From NCBI RefSeq assembly GCF_020687685.1, contig NZ_JAJEWM010000001.1:806001-870000 (forward strand): a stretch of DNA of 64,000 bases, written 5' to 3'. Shown piece after piece: positions 49,803 to 58,315 of this stretch. How positions within the stretch are numbered: position 1 is the stretch's first letter; each line of letters begins with the position of its first letter. Under the pieces are notes generated by a model. That model ran no database searches, was not told the origin of the DNA, and was given only the letters and a program-made list of their open reading frames with translations. Origin of the DNA: Tessaracoccus sp. OS52 (GTDB taxonomy: Bacteria; Actinomycetota; Actinomycetes; Propionibacteriales; Propionibacteriaceae). Made by a program: the position numbers and the translations under genes.

Positions 49803-50429
49803 ACCGAAAAGCGAATCAACGACCTGACGATGGCTGGTCCCGCCGGCGGGACCCCCTTCGGACTTAGTGACAACGTCTACTCGTCCCTGCTGGCGAACCG
49901 GATCATCTTCCTGGGCTCCGAGGTGCGGGACGAGAACGCGAACGCGATCTGCGCGCAGATGCTCCTGCTCAACGCGGAGGACCCCACCAAGGACATCTAC
50001 CTCTACATCAACTCACCCGGCGGCTCAGTCGACTCGGGCATGGCCATCTTCGACACCATGCAGTGGATCAGCAACGACGTCGCCACGGTGGCCATGGGAC
50101 TCGCGGCCTCCATGGGACAGTTCCTGCTCTCCGCGGGCACTCCCGGCAAGCGCTTCGCGCTTCCGCACAGCCGGATCATGATGCACCAGCCCTCCGGCGG
50201 CCTGGGGGGAACTGCCTCGGACATCCGGATCCAGGCCGAGCAGTCCCTGCACATCAAGAAGACCATGGCGCAGCTCATCGCCCAGCACACCGGACAGACG
50301 GTCGACCAGATCGAGGCGGACTCGGATCGGGACCGTTGGTTCACCGCCCTGCAGGCGCAGGAGTACGGCTTCATCGACCACGTCTACGAGCGTGCGTCCC
50401 AGATCGACTCGGAGGCTCCGAACCAGTGA
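49800..50429 (+). CDS. clpP1: ATP-dependent Clp protease proteolytic subunit 1
   Basis: A 209-residue serine protease subunit. Catalytic S104 lies in AASMGQF, H129 in [10 protein letters not shown], and the aspartate follows in the [18 protein letters not shown] region. [12 protein letters not shown] is the conserved oxyanion segment. GTG 49800 is preferred from its leaderless-type promoter; ATG 49830 is an alternative near the mature N-terminus. In Actinobacteria ClpP1 and ClpP2 form a mixed tetradecamer with ClpX or ClpC. It overlaps clpP2 by GTGA. Confidence 0.95.
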   Translation: MTEKRINDLTMAGPAGGTPFGLSDNVYSSLLANRIIFLGSEVRDENANAICAQMLLLNAEDPTKDIYLYINSPGGSVDSGMAIFDTMQWISNDVATVAMGLAASMGQFLLSAGTPGKRFALPHSRIMMHQPSGGLGGTASDIRIQAEQSLHIKKTMAQLIAQHTGQTVDQIEADSDRDRWFTALQAQEYGFIDHVYERASQIDSEAPNQ

Positions 50430-51085
50430 ACAACTTCCCAATGCCACAGCTGCCCGGGGGATTCGCCCCGGCCGGGCCCTCGATGGACTACTACATCCCG
50501 CAGTGGGAGGAGCGCACCAGCTACGGCGTCCGCCGGGTGGACCCCTACACGAAGCTGTTCGAGGACCGCATCATCTTCCTCGGCTCGCCAATCTCCGACG
50601 ACATCGCGAACGCCGTGATGGCGCAGCTGCTGTGTCTGCAGTCGATGGACTCCGAGCGGCAGATCTCCATCTACATCAACTCGCCCGGTGGCTCTTTCAC
50701 GGCCCTGACGGCCATCTACGACACCATGCGCTACATCAAGCCGGACATCCAGACGGTTTGCCTGGGCCAGGCGGCCTCGGCTGCCGCCCTGCTGCTGGCC
50801 GCCGGCACCAAGGGCAAGCGGCTCGCGCTGCCCAACTCGCGGATCCTGATCCACCAGCCAGCCACTGAAGGTGGCTACGGTCAGTCCTCGGACCTGGAGA
50901 TCCAGGCCCGCGAGATCATGCGCATCCGTGAACTCATGGAGAACATGCTGGCGGAGGACACCGGACAGAGCAGGGAGAAGGTGAGCAAGGACATCGAGCG
51001 TGACAAGTACCTGACCGCACCTGAAGCGGTCGAGTACGGGATCATCGACGACATCCTGACCTCGCTGAAGGACATCGAGTCCTAA
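50426..51085 (+). CDS. clpP2: ATP-dependent Clp protease proteolytic subunit 2
   Basis: A 219-residue subunit starting at GTG 50426, overlapping clpP1, with GGAGG upstream. Catalytic S118 lies in [10 protein letters not shown] and H143 in [20 protein letters not shown] ends the active-site part. The N-terminal [16 protein letters not shown] resembles the actinobacterial ClpP2 propeptide region. It assembles with ClpP1. Confidence 0.95.
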   Translation: MNNFPMPQLPGGFAPAGPSMDYYIPQWEERTSYGVRRVDPYTKLFEDRIIFLGSPISDDIANAVMAQLLCLQSMDSERQISIYINSPGGSFTALTAIYDTMRYIKPDIQTVCLGQAASAAALLLAAGTKGKRLALPNSRILIHQPATEGGYGQSSDLEIQAREIMRIRELMENMLAEDTGQSREKVSKDIERDKYLTAPEAVEYGIIDDILTSLKDIES

Positions 51086-51099
51086 TCGTTATTTCGGAT

Positions 51100-51133
51100 C
51101 GGCTGACGCGCCGCTGGGTTCACGCGTCAGCCG
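51100..51133 (+). terminator. Terminator hairpin after clpP2
   Basis: CGGCTGACGCG (51100-51110) pairs perfectly with CGCGTCAGCCG (51123-51133) with a 12-base loop, 15 bases after the clpP2 stop. It separates clpP1-clpP2 from clpX. Confidence 0.8.
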
Positions 51134-51204
51134 CTTCGACGGCGGGTAGTGTGGCTGCATACAAGGCATGACGAAGTCAACTGGGACACCGGGGAGGTGA
51201 GGGC

Positions 51205-52488
51205 ATGGCGCGGATCGGAGAATCCAGCGAACTCTTCAAGTGCAACTTCTGTGGCAAGAGCCAGAAGCAGGTCAAGAAGCTGATCGCCGGGCCGGGGGTC
51301 TACATCTGTGACGAGTGCATCGGCTTGTGCAACGAGATCATCGAGGAGGAGTTCCCGGAGACCGAGGATCACGGCCTCGTCGAGGAGCTTCCCAAGCCCC
51401 GGGAGATCCGGGACTTCCTCGACACCTACGTGATCGGCCAGGAGTCGGCGAAGAAGGCCCTGAGCGTCGCCGTGTACAACCACTACAAGCGCATCCAGTC
51501 CGACACCCACGTGCCCGCCCGGCACGGGGGCGACAGCGAGCCCGTAGAGGTCGGCAAGTCGAACATCCTGCTCATCGGCCCGACGGGCTGCGGCAAGACC
51601 TACCTTGCGCAAACCCTCGCCAAGATGCTCAACGTGCCGTTCGCGATGGCGGATGCCACCGCGCTCACGGAGGCGGGCTACGTCGGCGAGGACGTCGAGA
51701 ACATTCTGCTCAAGCTCATCCAGGCTGCGGACTTCGACATCAAGAAGGCCGAGACCGGGATCATCTACATAGACGAGATCGACAAGGTGGCCCGCAAGAG
51801 CGAGAACCCCTCGATCACGCGTGACGTGTCGGGTGAGGGCGTGCAGCAGGCGCTCCTGAAGATCCTTGAGGGCACCGTCGCCTCGGTCCCGCCGCAGGGC
51901 GGCCGCAAGCACCCCCACCAGGAGTTCCTGCAGATCGACACGACGAAGGTGCTGTTCATCGTCGGTGGCGCGTTCTCCGGCCTGGAGGACATCATCAACG
52001 CCCGCGTGGGCAAGCGCCCGCTGGGCTTCAGCAAGGCCAGCGGCGCGAAGGTGGACGCCACGGACCCGATGTCCCAGGTGCGTCCGGAGGACCTCCACAA
52101 GTTCGGGCTCATCCCGGAGTTCATCGGGCGCCTGCCGATGATCTCCAGCGTCTCTCCCCTCGACAAGGAGGCCCTGGTCCGGATCCTCGTGGAGCCCCGC
52201 AACGCGCTCATCAAGCAGTTCGCCCGGTTGTTCGAGTTGGACGGGGTCCGCCTGGATTTCACCGACGACGCCATCGAGGCAGTCGCGGAGAATGCGCTCG
52301 AGCGCGGCACTGGCGCCCGAGGCCTTCGCGCGATCCTGGAGGAACTGCTCTTGGACGTAATGTTCGACGTCCCCTCGGACGAGGACGTCGCACAGGTGGT
52401 CATCACGGGGGACGCCGTGGTCGGGAAGGCCTCTCCGGAGCTGGTTCCGCGGGCAAAGCTTGCCCGTCGGCGGGACTTGTCCGCCTGA
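51205..52488 (+). CDS. clpX: ATP-dependent Clp protease ATP-binding subunit ClpX
   Basis: A 427-residue AAA+ unfoldase. The zinc-binding domain has C13, C16, C35 and C38. Walker A GPTGCGKT lies at 125-132, Walker [10 protein letters not shown] near 189, and the pore loop GYVGEDVE follows. The IGF-like loop appears as [14 protein letters not shown] onward, with LGF near GKRPLGFSK. It unfolds tagged proteins and feeds ClpP1P2. GGGGAGGTGA precedes ATG 51205. It has its own promoter region after the clpP2 terminator. Confidence 0.96.
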   Translation: MARIGESSELFKCNFCGKSQKQVKKLIAGPGVYICDECIGLCNEIIEEEFPETEDHGLVEELPKPREIRDFLDTYVIGQESAKKALSVAVYNHYKRIQSDTHVPARHGGDSEPVEVGKSNILLIGPTGCGKTYLAQTLAKMLNVPFAMADATALTEAGYVGEDVENILLKLIQAADFDIKKAETGIIYIDEIDKVARKSENPSITRDVSGEGVQQALLKILEGTVASVPPQGGRKHPHQEFLQIDTTKVLFIVGGAFSGLEDIINARVGKRPLGFSKASGAKVDATDPMSQVRPEDLHKFGLIPEFIGRLPMISSVSPLDKEALVRILVEPRNALIKQFARLFELDGVRLDFTDDAIEAVAENALERGTGARGLRAILEELLLDVMFDVPSDEDVAQVVITGDAVVGKASPELVPRAKLARRRDLSA

Positions 52489-52532
52489 CACCGGCCGGCG
52501 CCGGGCGGTTCGAAACGGCGCTGTTCACCGAG

Positions 52533-52548
52533 TAGGTTTGAGCGCATG
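52533..52548 (+). promoter_or_regulatory. Leaderless-type start of tricorn gene
   Basis: TAGGTT (52533-52538) ends seven bases before ATG 52546, the same hexamer and spacing as at clpP1, and no ribosome-binding site is present. A leaderless mRNA is likely. Confidence 0.65.
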
Positions 52549-55500
52549 ACTTCTGGCTATCTGCGCTATCCGCATGTCCGGGGAGACCAGCTCGTTTTCG
52601 TCGCCGATGACGACATCTGGTTGGCCTCGGTCGAGGGCGGCCGAGCCCACCGGCTGACGGCCGACGGGCATCCCCCCCGCAGTCCGCGGTTCTCTCCCGA
52701 CGGCGGGCGAGTTGCGTTCGTCAGCGACGTAAACGGCGGCTTCGACCTCCACGTCGTGGAACTCAATGGCGGGCGGCGTCGGCTGACCTGGCTCGGTGCC
52801 TCCCGGATGCTGGTCTCCGGCTGGCTGGATGAGGAGCACGTGCTGCTCGCCTCCAACCACCTGGAGGGCAACCGGCCCCTCACCAGCCTCTACTCGGTGT
52901 CCCTCGACGGTGACCTCGAGCGGCTGCCGTGGGGGCCGGCAATGGCTGCCGCGGTGCATCCCGACGGCCGGGTGGTCGTCGCCTCGCCCAACTTCCGCGG
53001 GCCCGAGGGATGGAAGCGTTACCGGGGCGGGATGGCCGTCAAGCTCTGGGTCTCGGACACCAAGCGCCGCAACTGGACCAGGATCCTGCCGGATGAGCCA
53101 GCCAGCCTGCAGACCCCGGGATGGTTCGGGGATCGGCTGATCTTCACCTCCGACCTCGACCCGGCGGGACAGTCCCCGGACAAGGGCGCCAAGAAGAAGC
53201 ACTCCGGAGAACCCGGGGATGTCCTCAGGCGCTCGCGTGAACTCCAGGCCCAGGTGTGGTCCACCGACTTCAAGGGCCGGGATCTGCGCCGCCACACCAA
53301 CCATGGCTTTGACGACGGCTATGTCCGCGACGCGGTCACCGACGGCACGAGCATCGTGTTCCACGCCCGTGGACAACTTTTCCGGATGGCCGGCCTGGAT
53401 TCCGAACCGAGGCGAATCGACCTCAACGTGGCGCTCGGCGACCCCGCCCCGGTGCAGTTGGCGCCGACCGATCGGCTGGAGGCCATAGTCCCCGACCACG
53501 GCGGCGACGGATCACTGCTGGACTGGCGCGGCACCGCATGGTTCCTCACCCATCGGGGCGGTCCTGCCCGGGCGCTCAGCGACCTTCCCGGGGTGCGGAT
53601 CCGCGAACCCCAGATCCTGGGCGACTCCGGGAAGGCCGTCTGGGCCAGCGACGCAGAAGGCGATGACTGCCTGGAGATCATGCAACTGGACGGCGACGGC
53701 GATCCCCGCCGGATCGCCCAGGGCAAGCTCGGGCGAGTGCTCTCCATCGCGTCCAGCGCGGACGGCGCGCTGGTCGGCGTCGCGAGTCACGACGGCACCA
53801 TCAGCGTGGTCGACACCTCCAAGGGGACCGTCAAGGCGGTCGGTCGCTCCGGGGAGGGTGAGCCGACGGGTCTGGTGTTCTCGCCCGACGGTCGCTACCT
53901 CATCTGGCGCGAAGCGGTGGCCAATGAGGGACAACTGGGCCGGCTGGTGGGCTACGACCTCACCGATGACAAGGCCTTCACGATCACCCGGGGCCAGTTC
54001 AACGATTTCAGCCCGGCGTTCAGCCTGGACGGCAAGTACCTGTACTTCCTCTCGAGCCGCACGATCGATCCGACCTACGACGAACTCGGTTTCGACCTCG
54101 CCTTCACCCACACCATCCGCCCGTTCGTCATCCCGTTGCGGGCGGAGGACCCGGCCCCATTCGGCCCCTCCGCCGATGGCTGGAACATCAGCGAGGAGGA
54201 GGACGAGCCGAAGAAGGAGGGCGACGAGGAGCACAAGACCGACGCGGTCGTGTTCGACCTCGAGGGAGCGGAGAGCCGGCTGGCACCACTGCCCGTCCCG
54301 TCGGGGCGCTACACCGCGTTGCAGGCCAGCAAGGACGGGGTGCTGTGGCGGAGGCTCTCCAGCTACACCGGAGAGCTGGGCGCCGGCAAGGTACCAGGCG
54401 ACGAGCTGAAGGACTCCATCGAGTTCTACGACGTCGGAAAGCGCAAGCTCGCGGTGGTCGTTGAGGCCTGTGATGCTGCTTGGGTCAGTGGCGATGGGAA
54501 GCAGCTGGTGGTGCGAAACGGGGAGGAGGTCTGGGTCCAGGCGGCCGAGGCGAAGCCGGCAGAGGACGACGACGCCAAGATCCACGTCGACCTGGCCCGG
54601 CTGCGTCGCGAGCTGCGGCCCCGTGACGAGTGGCGGCAGATGTTCGACGAGAACGCCCGCCTGATGCGCGACCACTACTGGCGCGACGACATGGACGGCA
54701 ACGACTGGGCTGCCATCACCGCCGCCTACCGGCCGCTGGTGGAGCGGATCGCCAGCCATGACGACCTCGTGGACGTGCTGTGGGAGACCGTCGGTGAACT
54801 CAACACCTCCCACGCCTACGTCGATCCCCCCGAACATGCCGAGGAGACCGCACGGGTCGGCCTGCTGGGTGCCGAATTCGGCCGGAACGCCAAGGGTGAG
54901 GTGGTCATCTCCCGGATCCTCTCCGGCGAGTCATCGGATCCGACGGCGCGTTCGCCGCTCCGCGCCGCCGGTGTGGCTGCGCAGCCGGGCGACGTGATCC
55001 TGGCCGTCGACGGGCGCCTGACCGCGGAAGCCCCAGACATTGGCGCCCTGTTGCAGGGATCGGCGGAGAAGGTCGTCGAGCTGACCCTGGTCCGGGGCAG
55101 GATGAAGCGGCGGGTCGCCGTGGTGCCCATCGCCAGCGAGGCCGGTCTGCGCTACCACGAATGGGTGGCCAGGTGTGCGGCCTACGTGCGTGAGAAGTCC
55201 GGCGGGCGCGTGGGCTACGTGCACATCCCTGACATGGCGGCGCACGGCTGGGCGGAGTTCCACCGGCTCATCGAGGAGGCGACCCGCTGCGAGGCGGTGA
55301 TCGCCGACGTCCGGTTCAACGGTGGTGGCCACACCTCGGAGCTGATCATCGAGCGGTTGTCCCGACGCGTGATCGGCTGGGGCTTCGGGCGGCACTACGA
55401 CCGGCCGTTCACCTACCCGTTCCAGGGACTGCGCGGACCCTTGGTGTTCGTGACCAACCCGTTTGCCGGGTCCGACGGCGACATCGTCACCGCCGCCGCC

Positions 55501-55809
55501 CAGAACCTCGGCCTCGGCCCTGTGATCGGGGAGCGGAGCTGGGGAGGCACCGTCGGAATCGACGGCCGGTTCAGCCTCGTCGACGGCACGGAGGTGACGC
55601 AGCCCAGGTACGCGCACGCGTTCAACGACCGCGGCTTCGCGCTCGAGAACCACGGCACCGAGCCTGACATCGAGGTCGGGATGGGACCGGCGGACTGGGA
55701 GTCGGACGCCGACATCCAGCTCGACCGGGCCATCACGGAGGCACTGCGGCGGCTGGACGAGGCACCTGCGGCGACCCCGCCGCAATTCGATCCGCCGCGC
55801 GTCGGCTGA
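52546..55809 (+). CDS. Tricorn-type S41 protease
   Basis: A 1,087-residue cytoplasmic protease. Residues ~1-340 and ~350-690 form two beta-propellers with TolB-like WD repeats ([36 protein letters not shown]). They are followed by a C1 helical domain, a PDZ domain (~780-860, [20 protein letters not shown]) and the C2 catalytic domain. Catalytic residues of tricorn are present: S755-H756 in NTSHAY, nucleophile S976 in FAGSDGD, and E1034 in ALENHG. It should degrade peptides released by ClpP or the proteasome into smaller ones. An acidic insert at ~545-560 ([16 protein letters not shown]) links the propellers to the rest. Confidence 0.92.
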   Translation: MTSGYLRYPHVRGDQLVFVADDDIWLASVEGGRAHRLTADGHPPRSPRFSPDGGRVAFVSDVNGGFDLHVVELNGGRRRLTWLGASRMLVSGWLDEEHVLLASNHLEGNRPLTSLYSVSLDGDLERLPWGPAMAAAVHPDGRVVVASPNFRGPEGWKRYRGGMAVKLWVSDTKRRNWTRILPDEPASLQTPGWFGDRLIFTSDLDPAGQSPDKGAKKKHSGEPGDVLRRSRELQAQVWSTDFKGRDLRRHTNHGFDDGYVRDAVTDGTSIVFHARGQLFRMAGLDSEPRRIDLNVALGDPAPVQLAPTDRLEAIVPDHGGDGSLLDWRGTAWFLTHRGGPARALSDLPGVRIREPQILGDSGKAVWASDAEGDDCLEIMQLDGDGDPRRIAQGKLGRVLSIASSADGALVGVASHDGTISVVDTSKGTVKAVGRSGEGEPTGLVFSPDGRYLIWREAVANEGQLGRLVGYDLTDDKAFTITRGQFNDFSPAFSLDGKYLYFLSSRTIDPTYDELGFDLAFTHTIRPFVIPLRAEDPAPFGPSADGWNISEEEDEPKKEGDEEHKTDAVVFDLEGAESRLAPLPVPSGRYTALQASKDGVLWRRLSSYTGELGAGKVPGDELKDSIEFYDVGKRKLAVVVEACDAAWVSGDGKQLVVRNGEEVWVQAAEAKPAEDDDAKIHVDLARLRRELRPRDEWRQMFDENARLMRDHYWRDDMDGNDWAAITAAYRPLVERIASHDDLVDVLWETVGELNTSHAYVDPPEHAEETARVGLLGAEFGRNAKGEVVISRILSGESSDPTARSPLRAAGVAAQPGDVILAVDGRLTAEAPDIGALLQGSAEKVVELTLVRGRMKRRVAVVPIASEAGLRYHEWVARCAAYVREKSGGRVGYVHIPDMAAHGWAEFHRLIEEATRCEAVIADVRFNGGGHTSELIIERLSRRVIGWGFGRHYDRPFTYPFQGLRGPLVFVTNPFAGSDGDIVTAAAQNLGLGPVIGERSWGGTVGIDGRFSLVDGTEVTQPRYAHAFNDRGFALENHGTEPDIEVGMGPADWESDADIQLDRAITEALRRLDEAPAATPPQFDPPRVG

Positions 55810-55821
55810 GCCGAGATTCCA

Positions 55822-55867
55822 CCCGGGGGCCGACGGACCAACCGAAGGTCGGCGCCTCCGCCCCGGG
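55822..55867. terminator. Bidirectional terminator between tricorn and GH3 genes
   Basis: Nested inverted repeats: CCCGGGG (55822-55828) pairs with CCCCGGG (55861-55867), and inside GCCGAC (55829-55834) pairs with GTCGGC (55848-55853). It fills the 60-base gap between convergent genes. Confidence 0.65.
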
Positions 55868-55873
55868 CTCCCC

Positions 55874-58315
55874 TCAGGGTGCGGCAGCGCCCGCGATCAC
55901 CCAGTCGAACTGCTGACCCGGGTCCTCCGCGTGGGCGCAAACCTTCAGTCGGTGTGTCCCGGGCCTGGGGAGACGAGCCTGTGCAGTTCCATCCCAGCGT
56001 CTCAGCAGGTCCGGTGTCAGGGACACCTGCGACTGGGCGGTTGCACCCGACTCCACGGGAATCCGGATCCAGCTGAGCAGTTCCCATGGTTCGACGCCGT
56101 CGACAGCGGCATAGATCTGGGCGACGTGCACGGTGTCGCGGACGCCGAGATTGCGCACCCGGACCGTCAGTTGCTGCTCGTCGTCGTCAACCTGATCGAT
56201 CGAGGAATCCGCCTCCGTCGGGCTGTAACCCAGGCCGAATCCGAACGGGAAGAGCGCACCTTGGTCCAGCACGGCGGGGGAGCGGTAGCCGATCCCGCCG
56301 TCGGCGTCATAGTCCACCTCCATCGGGACCAGCGCACCCGAAGCAGTGGCGGGCAGGTGGTCTCGTTTTCGGGGGAAGGTCAGCGGGAGTCGCCCTCCCG
56401 GCTCCTCGTCGCCGAAGAGGATGGCCGCGACAGCCGCTCCGAAGCACTCTCCCGGGTACCAGACCTGCAGGACGGCGGCCACCTGCTCCAGCCATGGCAT
56501 CTCCACGGCCCCCGGGGTGTTGAGGACCACCACGGTGTTTCGGTTTGCCCCGGCCACCCGGCGGATCAACTCGTCCTGGTCGCCGGGAAGCGTCATGCTG
56601 GTGCGGTCCATCCCCTCCCCGCTGGCCATGTTCGCGAACACGACGGCGACTTCGGCGTCGGCGGCCGCGGCCACCGCGTCGTCGATGAGCGAATCGGGTT
56701 CCTGCCACCCAAGGTGCAGGCTGGGTCCGAGTCCCATCTGGCCGATCACGATGGCCGGACCGGGTTCGTAGTCGATCTCGATGTCAACCGGTTGCCCGGC
56801 CCGCAGTTCCGCAACAGCTTGCAGCGGGTACTGCGGGCCGCTGATGAACTGGTGCGCCTCCCGGCTGCCCGCGAGCACCTGGCGTCCGTCGATGCGCATC
56901 CTGGCCAGGCCACCCAAGGTGAGGCTGAAACGATGGGGTCCCGACTCGCGGGGTGTGAGGCGGGTCCGCCACTGGGCCGGCCAGTCGCGCTCGGGCACTG
57001 CGACGTCGCTGTTGTGGGCAACCTGTGGCAGGACCTGCGTGCGGGTGGACTCGGCGTCGAAGAACTGCACCGCAACCCCTTCCGCGTCCAGTCCTGGCAC
57101 GCTGAGGACACCTGCGGGAACAGCCGGAAGCGGGACGTCGCCCCAGCTGCCTTGGGCGTGGACAACGCTGGTGCGGGTCCCGGCTCTCGAACGGATCGCG
57201 TCCAAGGGCGTGGTGATGCGTTCCGGGGTGAGGGAGACTGACGCCGCGCCCCCGCCGACGTGGAAGGCGTCGGCACCTGCCGGGCCGATCACCGCGACGC
57301 GGCCGACGTCACTGGACAGCGGCAGCAAACCGGTGTTGCGCAGGGCTACCGTGCCGCCGACTGCGGCCCTGTGCGCGACCGCCTGGTGTTCGGCGGTGGA
57401 CACCTCCGGCCGGACAGCGGGTGCGTCGTCGACGACACCGCTGGCGATGAGCGCGCGTGCGACTCGTGCAACCGATTCGCGCGCCCCTCCCGGCTCCGCC
57501 TCGTCAACCATCGCGCGCGTGCGTCCGCCGTCGCCGCCGAGGGCCGGCAGGTCCAGACCCGCCTGTAGGGCGAGCTGCGGGTCCCGGACCGCGAAGAGGA
57601 AGTCCGGACAGTAGAACCCGCGCCAGCCCCAGAGCCGTCGGGGAATGTCCAGCACGGTCGCAGACTGGCAGACGTAGCGGCCGTTCAACCGGTTGTAGGA
57701 CCCCATCAGCGACCAGGCGCCGGCCCTCACCACGGATTCGAAAGGCCTCAGGTAGAGGTCGTGCAGCAACGCGTCGGAGGCCCTCACGTCCAGCGCGTCT
57801 CCACGGACCGCCAGCCCGTGGCCCGTGCGTCGCGTCTCGGTGGTGTATGCGACGTAGTGCTTCACCTGCGCGACGACGTGCTGGGCCTGCATGGCACTGA
57901 GATGGGCTGCCCCCATGCGGCCGGCCAGTACCGGGTCCTCCCCGAAGGCCTCAGCGATCCGCCCGCCGAGCGGGTCGCGCGCGAGGTCAACCGTGGGCCC
58001 GAGGACGACGTTGAAACCGGCCCTGCGCGCTTCCCGGCCCACCGCGGCCCCGTACTCGGCCGCGAGGTCCTCGTCGAACGACGCCGCGAGCGCGATCCCG
58101 GCAGGGAATGCGGTGGCGCCGTCCACGCCGCGCAGCCCCGTGCCTGAGTCCACGTAGTTCGGCTCGGGGACGCCCCGCTGCTGGAAAGGGGTGAAGTCGC
58201 CCAGCAGCACTTGTGCCACGTTCTCGCCGGTCAGGTCCGCCATAAGCGCGTCGACCCTGTCCTCGATGGCCGCCCACTTCTGCAGCCAGAGCGGGCCGCG
58301 CTCGTCAGATCCCAC
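55874..58315 (-). CDS. Glycoside hydrolase family 3 enzyme with PA14 domain
   Basis: An 813-residue enzyme without a signal peptide, so probably cytoplasmic. The N-terminal GH3 barrel has GVDGATAFPAGIALAASFDE, VVLGPTVDLARDPLGGRIAE, VAQVKHYVAYTTETRR and GFYCPDFLFAV, with the aspartate nucleophile. The second domain has GTVALRNTGLLPLSSDVGRV. A PA14-like insert lies at ~405-510, then VVVLNTPGAVEMPWLEQVAA, and a C-terminal fibronectin-like domain. GH3 enzymes remove terminal beta-linked glucose, xylose or related sugars. It overlaps the rhamnosidase gene, so it probably trims the same imported glycoside. The exact substrate is unknown. Confidence 0.88.
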   Translation of the reverse strand: MGSDERGPLWLQKWAAIEDRVDALMADLTGENVAQVLLGDFTPFQQRGVPEPNYVDSGTGLRGVDGATAFPAGIALAASFDEDLAAEYGAAVGREARRAGFNVVLGPTVDLARDPLGGRIAEAFGEDPVLAGRMGAAHLSAMQAQHVVAQVKHYVAYTTETRRTGHGLAVRGDALDVRASDALLHDLYLRPFESVVRAGAWSLMGSYNRLNGRYVCQSATVLDIPRRLWGWRGFYCPDFLFAVRDPQLALQAGLDLPALGGDGGRTRAMVDEAEPGGARESVARVARALIASGVVDDAPAVRPEVSTAEHQAVAHRAAVGGTVALRNTGLLPLSSDVGRVAVIGPAGADAFHVGGGAASVSLTPERITTPLDAIRSRAGTRTSVVHAQGSWGDVPLPAVPAGVLSVPGLDAEGVAVQFFDAESTRTQVLPQVAHNSDVAVPERDWPAQWRTRLTPRESGPHRFSLTLGGLARMRIDGRQVLAGSREAHQFISGPQYPLQAVAELRAGQPVDIEIDYEPGPAIVIGQMGLGPSLHLGWQEPDSLIDDAVAAAADAEVAVVFANMASGEGMDRTSMTLPGDQDELIRRVAGANRNTVVVLNTPGAVEMPWLEQVAAVLQVWYPGECFGAAVAAILFGDEEPGGRLPLTFPRKRDHLPATASGALVPMEVDYDADGGIGYRSPAVLDQGALFPFGFGLGYSPTEADSSIDQVDDDEQQLTVRVRNLGVRDTVHVAQIYAAVDGVEPWELLSWIRIPVESGATAQSQVSLTPDLLRRWDGTAQARLPRPGTHRLKVCAHAEDPGQQFDWVIAGAAAP

